DNA of 64,000 bases from UBA11524 sp051883695. GTDB lineage: Bacteria > Bacillota > Clostridia > Christensenellales > Aristaeellaceae. The stretch covers positions 8,737-72,736 of the forward strand of contig JBJEUF010000034.1 of NCBI GenBank assembly GCA_051883695.1, written 5' to 3'. Positions 43,109 to 50,289 of the stretch are shown here, in pieces. Position numbers and translations under genes: made by a program. Within the stretch, counting starts at the first letter, position 1, and each line of letters opens with the position of its first letter. The notes under the pieces are model-generated. The model saw only the letters and a list, made by a program, of their open reading frames with translations. It had not been told where the DNA came from and searched no databases.

Positions 43109-44521
43109 ATGCAGATTGATTTTGCAGCGCTGGACGCGCGGCTGCAGGAGCTGATCCGCCGGGACCGTCTGCCCGGCGTCGCCCTCTGCGTGAAGGGCCC
43201 GGAGGGAACGGTATTCGAGAAAGCCTATGGATACCGCGACGCGGCGCTGGCCGTCCCCGTGGATATGGACACGATGTTTGGCATCGCCTCCATGTCCAAG
43301 TCCATCACCTGTCTGGCGCTGGCCATCCTTGAAACGGAGGGTAAGCTGTCCTTTGACGATCCGGTCACCAGGTATTTCCCCACCTTCCGTGTGCCCGGCG
43401 CGCCGCGCGATACCGTCACCCTTCGCACGCTGGCCCAGCATACCAGCGGCATTCCGCCCATGGAGCCGCTGGAGTGGTCGATTGCGGTCAACAGCATCAA
43501 CCGTTCCGGCGAATGGATTGACGCAATGCGGGACAGCGCCCCCAATGCCATGGACAGGATCGAGCAGATCATCGACTACATCGGCGCCTGTCCGTATCCG
43601 ACTGTCGGCGCGCCCGGGGAGAACATGAGCTACTCCAACGAAGGGTATGCCGTGCTTTCCTATGTGGTCGATCAGGCGGCGGGCATCCCGCTGGAACAGT
43701 TCTGCATGGAGCGCATCTTCAGGCCGCTGGGGATGACGCGCACCATCATGGATGATGACTGCGTTTCAGCCCGGGCGCTCTCCGGGGGAAACATCACCTC
43801 GCTGTTTGAACGCGAGGACGGAGAGCTGATCTGCGACGACAACTGGAGCGTTCTGCCGCCCTTCCGCGGCTGCGCGATGGTGAAATCCACCGCCCGGGAT
43901 ATGGCTGCCTATTACCGCTGCCTTTCGCAGCTCGGGCTGCACAAGGGGAAGCAGGTGCTGCCCCGCGCGGCGGTGGAAGCCATGATCGGCCCGGCCATTC
44001 CTGCACAGGCGATCGCCTGCTACGGCCTGGGCCTGTACAAGCGCGTCAAGTGCGGGCACACGATCTGCGAGCACTCCGGCGGGCTGCACGGCGTATCCAC
44101 CAAGGGCGGATTGCTGCTGAACGAGGGCTACGGCTTTGCGGTGCTGTGCAACTGCGGCGATGAGGACATGGACGACCTGATGTGGACGCTCTACAACGCT
44201 GTGATGGGCGAACCGCTGGAGACCTGCCATCGCTGGTTTGTGCCATTGGGACGGGCGTTCTCCGACCCGGAGATGCTCACGGGCAGATATGTCGGACATG
44301 AGGGCGTGCCCTCCATCGTGACCGTCCGCATTGAGGATGGGAAGCTCCGCGCCATCGTCAACCATCGCGATCTGCATCTGGTGTACTGCGGCGGCCTCCG
44401 CTTCTGCGGGATGGATCCTGTGCAGACGGATCGCGTTCGTTCCCGGCTGGAGTTTTTCACTCGCAACGGTCATGCCTGGGGAGTCCGGGTCGGCAGCCGA
44501 ATCCTCTCCCTGGAAAACTGA
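43109..44521 (+). CDS. Serine hydrolase of the beta-lactamase/D-aminopeptidase fold
   Basis: A 470-residue cytoplasmic PF00144 protein. It has SxxK as Ser61-Met-Ser-Lys64, a YxN-like YSN near 174, and the third motif HSGGLHG near 320. A C-terminal domain of about 110 residues follows. Relatives include DD-peptidases, D-aminopeptidases (DAP), esterases and class C beta-lactamases. No signal peptide, so beta-lactam resistance is unlikely; a peptidase or esterase acting on imported D-peptides fits its position. AAGGAG is 11 bases before ATG 43109; TTG 43100 is too close to it. It is the last gene of the cluster. Confidence 0.82.
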   Translation: MQIDFAALDARLQELIRRDRLPGVALCVKGPEGTVFEKAYGYRDAALAVPVDMDTMFGIASMSKSITCLALAILETEGKLSFDDPVTRYFPTFRVPGAPRDTVTLRTLAQHTSGIPPMEPLEWSIAVNSINRSGEWIDAMRDSAPNAMDRIEQIIDYIGACPYPTVGAPGENMSYSNEGYAVLSYVVDQAAGIPLEQFCMERIFRPLGMTRTIMDDDCVSARALSGGNITSLFEREDGELICDDNWSVLPPFRGCAMVKSTARDMAAYYRCLSQLGLHKGKQVLPRAAVEAMIGPAIPAQAIACYGLGLYKRVKCGHTICEHSGGLHGVSTKGGLLLNEGYGFAVLCNCGDEDMDDLMWTLYNAVMGEPLETCHRWFVPLGRAFSDPEMLTGRYVGHEGVPSIVTVRIEDGKLRAIVNHRDLHLVYCGGLRFCGMDPVQTDRVRSRLEFFTRNGHAWGVRVGSRILSLEN

Positions 44522-44534
44522 ATGCAACCTGAAA

Positions 44535-44568
44535 AGTCCGCAGCCTCCCGAACCGGAAGCTGCGGACT
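44535..44568 (+). terminator. Terminator after the peptide-catabolism genes
   Basis: A perfect 10-bp stem AGTCCGCAGC/GCTGCGGACT (44535-44544, 44559-44568) is followed by an A/T-rich but not T-only stretch, 13 bases past the stop. Confidence 0.65.
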
Positions 44569-44569
44569 C

Positions 44570-44731
44570 ATACTAATTCTCATAATCAATATTGCATTCG
44601 CACAGTGCCTTTTCCGCTCTGGCTGCGCTTCGTTCCGCTCACCGTACCTCCGGTACGCCTCGCTTCACTCAGCTTTGCCAGAACGAATAATTCACTGCGC
44701 TCGGTGCAACATTTTTCATGAGAATTAGTAT
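44570..44731. repeat. MITE-like palindromic repeat, copy 1
   Basis: A 162-bp element with perfect 14-bp terminal inverted repeats (ATACTAATTCTCAT and its complement), extending imperfectly to TTGCA. Inner segments also fold back, with an apical hairpin CGTACC-TCC-GGTACG. It is very similar to 58603-58765. Taking CTAATTCTC as the true end, the element is flanked by TA on both sides, the target duplication of Tc1/mariner-IS630-type elements. No coding capacity. A related longer element supplying the transposase is not in the window. Confidence 0.88.
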
Positions 44732-44747
44732 AAACGTCTGTCGCATA

Positions 44748-44867
44748 TTAGACGAGATACTCGCGGACGATCTGATACTGGCGGGCGGCCTCGTCCGACT
44801 TGTATTCCTGCTGAGAAACGGCACACGCACCCAGAATGACCACGGTGATCACGACGAACCACAGCAT
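44748..44867 (-). CDS. 39-residue single-pass membrane peptide
   Basis: An open frame of 39 codons plus stop, from ATG 44865-44867 to TAA 44748-44750. Residues 2-18 are a hydrophobic helix (LWFVVITVVILGACAV), then a charged, polar tail of about 20 residues. AGGAGG lies 8 bases before the ATG, and a strong promoter and a palindrome lie upstream, so expression is well supported although the gene is short. I do not recognise a family; a lipobox-like GAC at residues 13-15 exists but leaves no normal signal-peptide n-region. It lies just beyond the MITE-like element. Confidence 0.65.
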   Translation of the reverse strand: MLWFVVITVVILGACAVSQQEYKSDEAARQYQIVREYLV

Positions 44868-44895
44868 AACATCGCCCTCCTGTACGTCTTATTAT

Positions 44896-44909
44896 GCAGG
44901 ATTTCCTGC
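44896..44909. promoter_or_regulatory. Perfect 14-bp palindrome in the leader of the 39-residue gene
   Basis: GCAGGATTTCCTGC sits between the promoter and the start codon. It could be an operator or an RNA hairpin. Confidence 0.45.
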
Positions 44910-44931
44910 GGATGGTTCTCTTACACATCTT

Positions 44932-44959
44932 ATTATACGCAAATTATTGGAAAATTCAA
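44932..44959 (-). promoter_or_regulatory. Sigma-A promoter for the 39-residue gene
   Basis: On the minus strand, TTGAAT (44954-44959), 16 bases and TATAAT (44932-44937). Confidence 0.75.
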
Positions 44960-45329
44960 TATGACAATGCAGGAATTCCGGAAGAAATGTTTTTTCTCTG
45001 TATTTTCAAATCTGACCTTCTCAATCGGTTGAGGTATCAAAAAAATGCAGGAATCGTTTGATGGAATGCACAATTCCGTGGTGATGTCTTGTCTGGATGG
45101 AATTAGAACCATATAAGATAATACAATCCGCTTCCGGGATACGTCGTCATATTGCCCGATCCTGCAGCATGGTCCGCCGTTCCGCATCACATGCCGGACA
45201 TGGAGAATTTGAACGGGATTCGATGGCCCTTGATCTGACGCGCCGTTGATCCGGATCGCCCTGTCGCCGTATCGCGAGGGGATGACACGCCAAATTGAAG
45301 CGTGAAGTTGTGTTTTTTCCTCGCAGCGA
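44960..45329. other. Intergenic stretch with no recognised gene
   Basis: About 370 bases between divergent promoters, noticeably more A/T-rich at 44960-45130 than the surroundings. Long frames across it on the minus strand lack a ribosome site and any family-like pattern and run into corA antisense. I see no tRNA, riboswitch core or repeat. It may hold decayed sequence. Confidence 0.5.
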
Positions 45330-45358
45330 TTGACAATCCGGCGCGAAATGATTATGAT
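45330..45358 (+). promoter_or_regulatory. Sigma-A promoter for corA and its leader
   Basis: A perfect TTGACA (45330-45335), 17 bases and TATGAT (45353-45358), giving a leader of about 150 bases before corA. Confidence 0.8.
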
Positions 45359-45405
45359 AGGATAGCACAGCCTGTGCGAACAAAACGAAAGGAGCAACTG
45401 ACCAC

Positions 45406-45474
45406 ATGGACGGCGACCCGTACAGTAACACCACATCCACGACGGCAGTGCGCTCCAACCGGGCTCATGGCTGA
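45406..45474 (+). CDS. 22-residue leader peptide upstream of corA
   Basis: A short frame (ATG 45406, TGA 45472-45474) encoding a Thr/Ser/Asn-rich peptide starting MDGDPYSNTTSTTAV. A good AAAGGAG lies 9 bases before the ATG, and it sits inside the corA leader, 40 bases before corA. Enteric corA and mgtA also have leader peptides (corL, mgtL) that couple translation to transcription, but those are Pro-rich and this one has a single Pro. A role in corA control is possible but inferred only from position. Confidence 0.45.
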   Translation: MDGDPYSNTTSTTAVRSNRAHG

Positions 45475-45514
45475 AACAGCGCTGCCGTCCCGCATAGAAA
45501 GGACGTAATGCGCC

Positions 45515-46456
45515 ATGAGAAGAATCTTCAAAACGGTAGACGATCATCTGATTGAGTGTACGACGCTGGAAAAGGGCGTCTGGGTACACCTGCAAAGCCC
45601 CACGAAGGAGGAAGTGGACGGCCTGACAACCCGCTTTGGTCTGGACCCCACCTTCCTACCGGCTGCACTGGATGAGGAGGAGTCCGCCCGCGTGGACTAC
45701 GATCCCGATAAGCAGCACACGCTCATCCTCGTTGACATTCCCTATGTGGAGACCGAGGGCAGCGGCTATGTGTACAGCACCATTCCTCTGGGCATCGTGC
45801 TGTGCGATGAGGTCATCATCACGGTCTGCACCCGGGATACCCCCATCATCAACGACTTCACCGAGGAGCGCATCCGCAATTTCTGGACATTCAAGCGCGC
45901 ACGGTTCATCCTGCAGCTCCTCCACCGCAATGCCGGGCGCTATCTGGCCTATCTGAAGCAGATTGACAAGGCCAGCCTGATTGTGCAGGAAAAGCTGGAA
46001 AAGGCCAGCCGGAATCAGGAGCTGCTGCAGATGATGAAGCTGGAAAAGTCCCTGGTGTATTTCAACACCTCCCTGAAGGGCAACGCGCTGGTGCTGGAAC
46101 GTCTGATGCGTCAGGACGTGCTGAAGCGGTATCCGGAGGACACGGATCTGCTCGAGGACGTCATCATCGAGAACAAGCAGGCAATTGAGATGTGTTCGAT
46201 CTACAGGGATATCATGAGCAACACCACGGAAGCCTTCGCATCCGTGATCAGCAACAACCTGAACATCACCATGAAGGTACTGACCTCCCTGACAGCCCTG
46301 CTGTCCATCCCGACCATCATCGCTTCGCTGTGGGGCATGAACGTGCCGGTGCCCTTTGAGAATCAAAGCTGGGGATTCTGGGCATTGCTGGGGATATCGG
46401 GCTTTGCGGTGCTTGTAGCCGGTTTGTTCATGGTTCGCAAGAACATGTTCAAATGA
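45515..46456 (+). CDS. corA: CorA-family magnesium/divalent cation channel
   Basis: A 313-residue CorA-type protein that forms pentameric channels. A soluble alpha/beta N-terminal domain and the long stalk helix (about 140-250) lead to two C-terminal membrane helices, with the ion-selectivity GMN in SLWGMNVP near 275. The positive C-terminus (RKNMFK) is typical. GAAAGGA lies before ATG 45515. It has its own promoter and long leader and ends in a strong hairpin. Confidence 0.95.
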   Translation: MRRIFKTVDDHLIECTTLEKGVWVHLQSPTKEEVDGLTTRFGLDPTFLPAALDEEESARVDYDPDKQHTLILVDIPYVETEGSGYVYSTIPLGIVLCDEVIITVCTRDTPIINDFTEERIRNFWTFKRARFILQLLHRNAGRYLAYLKQIDKASLIVQEKLEKASRNQELLQMMKLEKSLVYFNTSLKGNALVLERLMRQDVLKRYPEDTDLLEDVIIENKQAIEMCSIYRDIMSNTTEAFASVISNNLNITMKVLTSLTALLSIPTIIASLWGMNVPVPFENQSWGFWALLGISGFAVLVAGLFMVRKNMFK

Positions 46457-46461
46457 GGCGC

Positions 46462-46498
46462 TGCGGCGAATACACAGACGTATTCGCCGCATTTCTTG
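46462..46498 (+). terminator. Terminator of corA
   Basis: A perfect 12-bp stem TGCGGCGAATAC/GTATTCGCCGCA (46462-46473, 46480-46491) is followed by TTTCTT. Confidence 0.85.
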
Positions 46499-46581
46499 TT
46501 GGTAACATGAAAAGTTAATATTGAGTTGGTATCTGCGGGATATACTGTCTACCATCCTGATCTGATGGAGGCTGCCCGCAC

Positions 46582-47142
46582 ATGACAAACGCCCGGAAAC
46601 GCATTTTGACCGTACCGAATCTCCTGTCTCTGCTGAGACTCTGCATGATTCCTGTCTTCGTGATCCTGTATCTGCGCGAACACTATATCGCAACAGCCGT
46701 GACGCTGGTGCTGTCAAGTCTGACAGATATTGCCGATGGCTGGTATGCCCGCCGTTTCGGCGCCGTGTCCGATCTGGGGAAGGCACTGGATCCCATCGCG
46801 GACAAGCTGACGCAGTTTTCCATGCTGCTTTGCCTGACCAGGCGGCATCCAACGCTCCTGGTGCCGCTGCTGCTCCTTGTGGTCAAGGAGCTGTTTGCCG
46901 CTGTCTCGGGCTTGGTCGTGATCCGCGCAACAGGCAGGGTGCCCTCCGCCGTGTGGCATGGCAAGGTCACAACGATGCTGCTGTATCTTCTCATGTTCCT
47001 GCATGTTGTCTGGAAGGATATCCCCCTCCTGCTGTCGAATATACTGACCGGTATCTGCGTTGTGATGATGCTCATCTCCATGACGCTTTACGCAATCAGG
47101 AATATCCGCAGCATTCGCGCTGCCAAATACGGAGGTACATGA
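46582..47142 (+). CDS. CDP-alcohol phosphatidyltransferase (PgsA-like)
   Basis: A 186-residue membrane enzyme with about five helices. The family motif DGxxARxxxxxxxxGxxxDxxxD is complete: DGWYARRFGAVSDLGKALDP with IAD after it, near residues 53-75. It transfers a phosphatidyl group from CDP-diacylglycerol to an alcohol, most likely glycerol-3-phosphate (phosphatidylglycerol phosphate synthase). A second family member elsewhere cannot be excluded. GGAGG precedes ATG 46582. A rhomboid-like gene follows after 4 bases. No clear promoter was found in 46500-46580. Confidence 0.88.
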   Translation: MTNARKRILTVPNLLSLLRLCMIPVFVILYLREHYIATAVTLVLSSLTDIADGWYARRFGAVSDLGKALDPIADKLTQFSMLLCLTRRHPTLLVPLLLLVVKELFAAVSGLVVIRATGRVPSAVWHGKVTTMLLYLLMFLHVVWKDIPLLLSNILTGICVVMMLISMTLYAIRNIRSIRAAKYGGT

Positions 47143-47146
47143 ACAG

Positions 47147-47818
47147 ATGCTTTCCCGTTTTCTGGACCGCCTCGAAAACCGCGTCGGGCGGCATAAAGGA
47201 ATCCGCAACCTGATGACGATCATTGTGATCGGTACAGTGATCGTGTTTGCCGCCGACATGCTCCTGCCGTCCATCGTCGGCTTCTCGCTGTCCTCCTACC
47301 TGTCCTTCAGCAAGGCAGCCATCATGCGGGGGCAGATCTGGCGGCTGATCACCTTTGTTTTCGTACCCATGAACAGCAATATCCTGCTGCTGGCCATCAG
47401 CCTGTATTTCTACTGGCTGATGGGAATGCAGCTCCAGAACGAGTGGGGCACCTTCCGCTTCACGCTTTTCTACACGGGCGGGATGCTGGGGTCAGTGATC
47501 TCCGGCTGCATCACCGGCTATGCCACCGCCTACTATCTGAACATGTCGCTCATGCTGGCGGTTGCGGCGCTGTATCCCAATATGCCGCTGCGGCTCTACG
47601 GCATCCTTGAAATCAGGCTGAAATGGATGGCGCTGCTGTCCGTGGTGATGATGGTATTGCCGCTGCTGGGGAGCTCCGGCTGGCAGCAGCCTGTCGCGCT
47701 GGCCATGGCGCTTGTCAATGTGCTGCTGTTCTTCCTGGATAAGATGATCGGACAGGTCCGCGACGCGTACCGCCGCTACAAGTGGAAGCAGAACTGGCGC
47801 GGCGGCTGGAAGCGCTGA
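47147..47818 (+). CDS. Rhomboid-like membrane protein, probably not a protease
   Basis: A 223-residue protein with about six helices in the rhomboid layout, including the RGQIWRLITFVFVPMNSNILLLAIS segment and the WGTFRFTLFYTGGMLGS helix. The active-site GxSG of rhomboid proteases is not found (the matching helix reads YLNMSLMLAVAALYP), and no catalytic His can be paired, so it looks like an inactive homologue. The tail is Arg/Lys/Trp-rich. It is translated right after the CDP-alcohol transferase. Function unknown. Confidence 0.65.
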   Translation: MLSRFLDRLENRVGRHKGIRNLMTIIVIGTVIVFAADMLLPSIVGFSLSSYLSFSKAAIMRGQIWRLITFVFVPMNSNILLLAISLYFYWLMGMQLQNEWGTFRFTLFYTGGMLGSVISGCITGYATAYYLNMSLMLAVAALYPNMPLRLYGILEIRLKWMALLSVVMMVLPLLGSSGWQQPVALAMALVNVLLFFLDKMIGQVRDAYRRYKWKQNWRGGWKR

Positions 47819-47897
47819 ATCCCTACGGGAGAGCGCGGGAAAGTGAACACCATCCGCAATGTACAAATGCAAATCGAAAGCAAGGAGTACAGGAAAC

Positions 47898-48947
47898 ATG
47901 AAAAGACCAAAGAAGGAAAGAAACGCTGCAAGCAAACAGTCCGTCTGCTACAGTGATTTTGAGGCCTCTGCCCAGCAGATGCTGCAATACACGGAGGAGA
48001 AGCAGGGACAGCTTGACAGCGCATACTTTCAGGTGCTTGCCCGCTGCACAAGTCAGTCAGGCATTCCCGGTGAGCTGCGAAAGTGCGCTGCGGATGAGCT
48101 GACCTCCTTGCGCAGGGCCGCAAATGCGCTCGATGCCGCGCATAAGAAAACATCGGATATGGCCGATGAGCTTCACGCCCGTATGGATGATACGGAGAAG
48201 GCCGTGGACAAACACTGGTACAAGCTGAATCCCCCCGCCAACAGCACCATCGACCTTGAGGAGCAGGAGAAGTCCCATTTTTCCGCCCGGATGAACCTGT
48301 ACAAGCTGGCGCTCGTCTTCTTCATCGGCAGCTTTGCAGGCGTGGTGGTTGAGCTGATCTGGTGCCTGCTGCGCCATGGCTACCTGGAAAGCCGCAGCGG
48401 GGTGGTGTGGGGGCCCTTCAATCCGTTGTACGGACTGGGGGCAGCGGCGCTCTCGCTGGCGCTGTACCGCTTCCGGAATCGCGGGCGCTGGCTGTCCTTC
48501 ATCGGTGGCTTTGCCATCGGCACCATCGTGGAATACGCCTGCTCCTGGTTTCAGGAGATGGCCTTCGGCTCGCGCTCGTGGGACTACAGCAGCTTGCCCT
48601 TCAACATCAACGGACGTGTCTGCCTGCTGTATTCCCTGTTCTGGGGCGCGTTGGGCGTGTTCTGGATCAAGGATATTTACCCCCGGATGTCGAAATGGAT
48701 CCTGAAGCTGCCCAACAAGCCGGGCAAGATCATCACATGGGCCCTGACGATCTTTATGGCCGTCAACTGTCTCGTGTCCGGTCTGGCGGTGCTCCGCTGG
48801 TCTGAACGCATCAACGGTCAGACGGCGCGCAACGCTTACGAGGAATTCATGGATATGCGTTTCCCGGATGAGCGCATGTCCGCGGTCTATGCCAACATGG
48901 ACTTCGCCGATGCGAACGCCGGCGCCGAAGGGGAGACGGAACAATGA
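47898..48947 (+). CDS. Putative membrane protein of the CmpB/ABC-transporter-type-IV family
   Basis: A 349-residue protein. The N-terminal 130 residues are soluble and helical (probable coiled coil, with many Glu/Asp/Ala). About five helices follow. The membrane part has GSFAGVVVELIWCLLRHGYLESRSGVVWGPFNPLYGLGA and GTIVEYACSWF, the core of PF06541 putative ABC permease proteins. The soluble N-terminal extension is longer than I expect for the family. AAGGAG precedes ATG 47898. Its stop overlaps the next start (ATGA). Confidence 0.75.
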   Translation: MKRPKKERNAASKQSVCYSDFEASAQQMLQYTEEKQGQLDSAYFQVLARCTSQSGIPGELRKCAADELTSLRRAANALDAAHKKTSDMADELHARMDDTEKAVDKHWYKLNPPANSTIDLEEQEKSHFSARMNLYKLALVFFIGSFAGVVVELIWCLLRHGYLESRSGVVWGPFNPLYGLGAAALSLALYRFRNRGRWLSFIGGFAIGTIVEYACSWFQEMAFGSRSWDYSSLPFNINGRVCLLYSLFWGALGVFWIKDIYPRMSKWILKLPNKPGKIITWALTIFMAVNCLVSGLAVLRWSERINGQTARNAYEEFMDMRFPDERMSAVYANMDFADANAGAEGETEQ

Positions 48948-50260
48948 AGCTCAACTGGAAATCCTGCCTGATTGCCTGCGTGTCCCTGTTTTTGCTGTAT
49001 CTGGCGATCCATTACTGGGGTTCGGTCGCTTCCTTTGCCGCCCTGTTCATTTCCGCAGCCGGTACGCTGATACTCGGCGCAGTGATCGCATATGTGGTCA
49101 ACATCCTCATGAGCTTCTATGAACGGAAGATTGCGCCCAACAGCCGGAACCGGTTCTGGGTGCGCTGCCGTCGACCGGTCTGCATGCTGCTGTCCTTCCT
49201 GACGGTTGTGGTTGCGCTGGTGCTGCTGATTACGCTGATCGTTCCTCAGCTTGGCGAATGCTTTGACAAGCTGGTCAATGCGCTTCCCGGCGCCGTCGGC
49301 AGTCTCTACAGCTGGCTCAATGACGAGCTGAGCCTGGATGAATTCCTGGGTGAGCTCAATTTCACGCTTCCCGCCACGGTGGATGAATGGCGCGCATTGC
49401 TCGAAAAGACGGCGGGGATGCTGGTTTCCGGCGTCGGCGGCGTGATGAATGCCGCACTGACGGTCACAACCTCGCTCGTCGGCACCATCTTCACCTTTTT
49501 CATGGCGCTGATTATCGCCATCAATATCCTGCTGGGCAAGGAAAAGCTCTGCTCCCAGTTCAGCCGGTTGTTCAGGCGGATTCTGGGGGACCGGATGATG
49601 CGGCATTGTACCCATGTGGCGAAGGTGCTGGACAGCTGCTTCCATTCCTACATCGTCGGTCAGCTGATTGAGGCGCTCATTCTCGGTTCTCTCTGCGCGC
49701 TGGGAATGTGGATCCTCCGGCTGCCCTATGCGCTGATGATCGGCGCCCTGATCGGCGTTTTCGCGCTGATTCCCATTGCAGGCGCCTACATTGGCGCGGC
49801 CATCGGGTCGATCATGATCTTCTCCGTCGACCCGATCAAGGTGATCGTTTTCCTGATTTACCTCGTGGTGCTCCAGCAAATCGAGGGGAACCTGATCTAC
49901 CCGCGTACGGTGGGCTCCACCCTTCATCTGCCGGGGCTCTGGGTGCTGACAGCCGTCACCGTCGGCGGGGCGCTCATGGGCATTCTGGGAATGCTCCTCT
50001 TTGTCCCGCTGACTGCGGCGCTGTATCGTCTGCTTGGCGAATGGGTCAGCCATGAAAACAAGCCGGCTCTGCTGGAACGGTTTGTCGCTCTGGGCCGGGC
50101 AGGCGTTAAAGCCGACGCCGCAGCAGCCGCTCCCGCGGTCGACGCCCTTTCCGCTGAACGCCCCGCAGCTGCCGAGAATACGCCGGCCGAACCCACTGCG
50201 CCGCGTCAGAATCCGGCAGGCAGCAAAAACCGCAGCCGGAGCCGGAATCATCGCAAATGA
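48944..50260 (+). CDS. AI-2E family transporter (PF01594)
   Basis: A 438-residue polytopic protein with about eight helices. It has the family patterns AYVVNILMSFYER near 48-60, the amphipathic middle domain, and the C-terminal cluster with LIPIAGAYIGA and QQIEGNLIYPR. Members export AI-2 or, in some cases, exchange ions such as sodium/proton; the substrate is not predictable. The C-terminal 60 residues are Ala/Pro-rich and end in a basic run. It overlaps the CmpB-like gene by four bases and the next frame begins near its end. Confidence 0.88.
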   Translation: MKLNWKSCLIACVSLFLLYLAIHYWGSVASFAALFISAAGTLILGAVIAYVVNILMSFYERKIAPNSRNRFWVRCRRPVCMLLSFLTVVVALVLLITLIVPQLGECFDKLVNALPGAVGSLYSWLNDELSLDEFLGELNFTLPATVDEWRALLEKTAGMLVSGVGGVMNAALTVTTSLVGTIFTFFMALIIAINILLGKEKLCSQFSRLFRRILGDRMMRHCTHVAKVLDSCFHSYIVGQLIEALILGSLCALGMWILRLPYALMIGALIGVFALIPIAGAYIGAAIGSIMIFSVDPIKVIVFLIYLVVLQQIEGNLIYPRTVGSTLHLPGLWVLTAVTVGGALMGILGMLLFVPLTAALYRLLGEWVSHENKPALLERFVALGRAGVKADAAAAAPAVDALSAERPAAAENTPAEPTAPRQNPAGSKNRSRSRNHRK

Positions 50261-50289
50261 CAAATCGCATTCATAACGGAGGATTGCAT

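Noticed and set aside
43109..44521. Beta-lactamase resistance gene
   Set aside because: The fold is right but there is no signal peptide and it lies in a peptide-catabolism cluster; peptidase or esterase fits better.
44933..45595. A 220-codon minus-strand frame
   Set aside because: Runs into corA antisense, has no ribosome site, and crosses the corA promoter.
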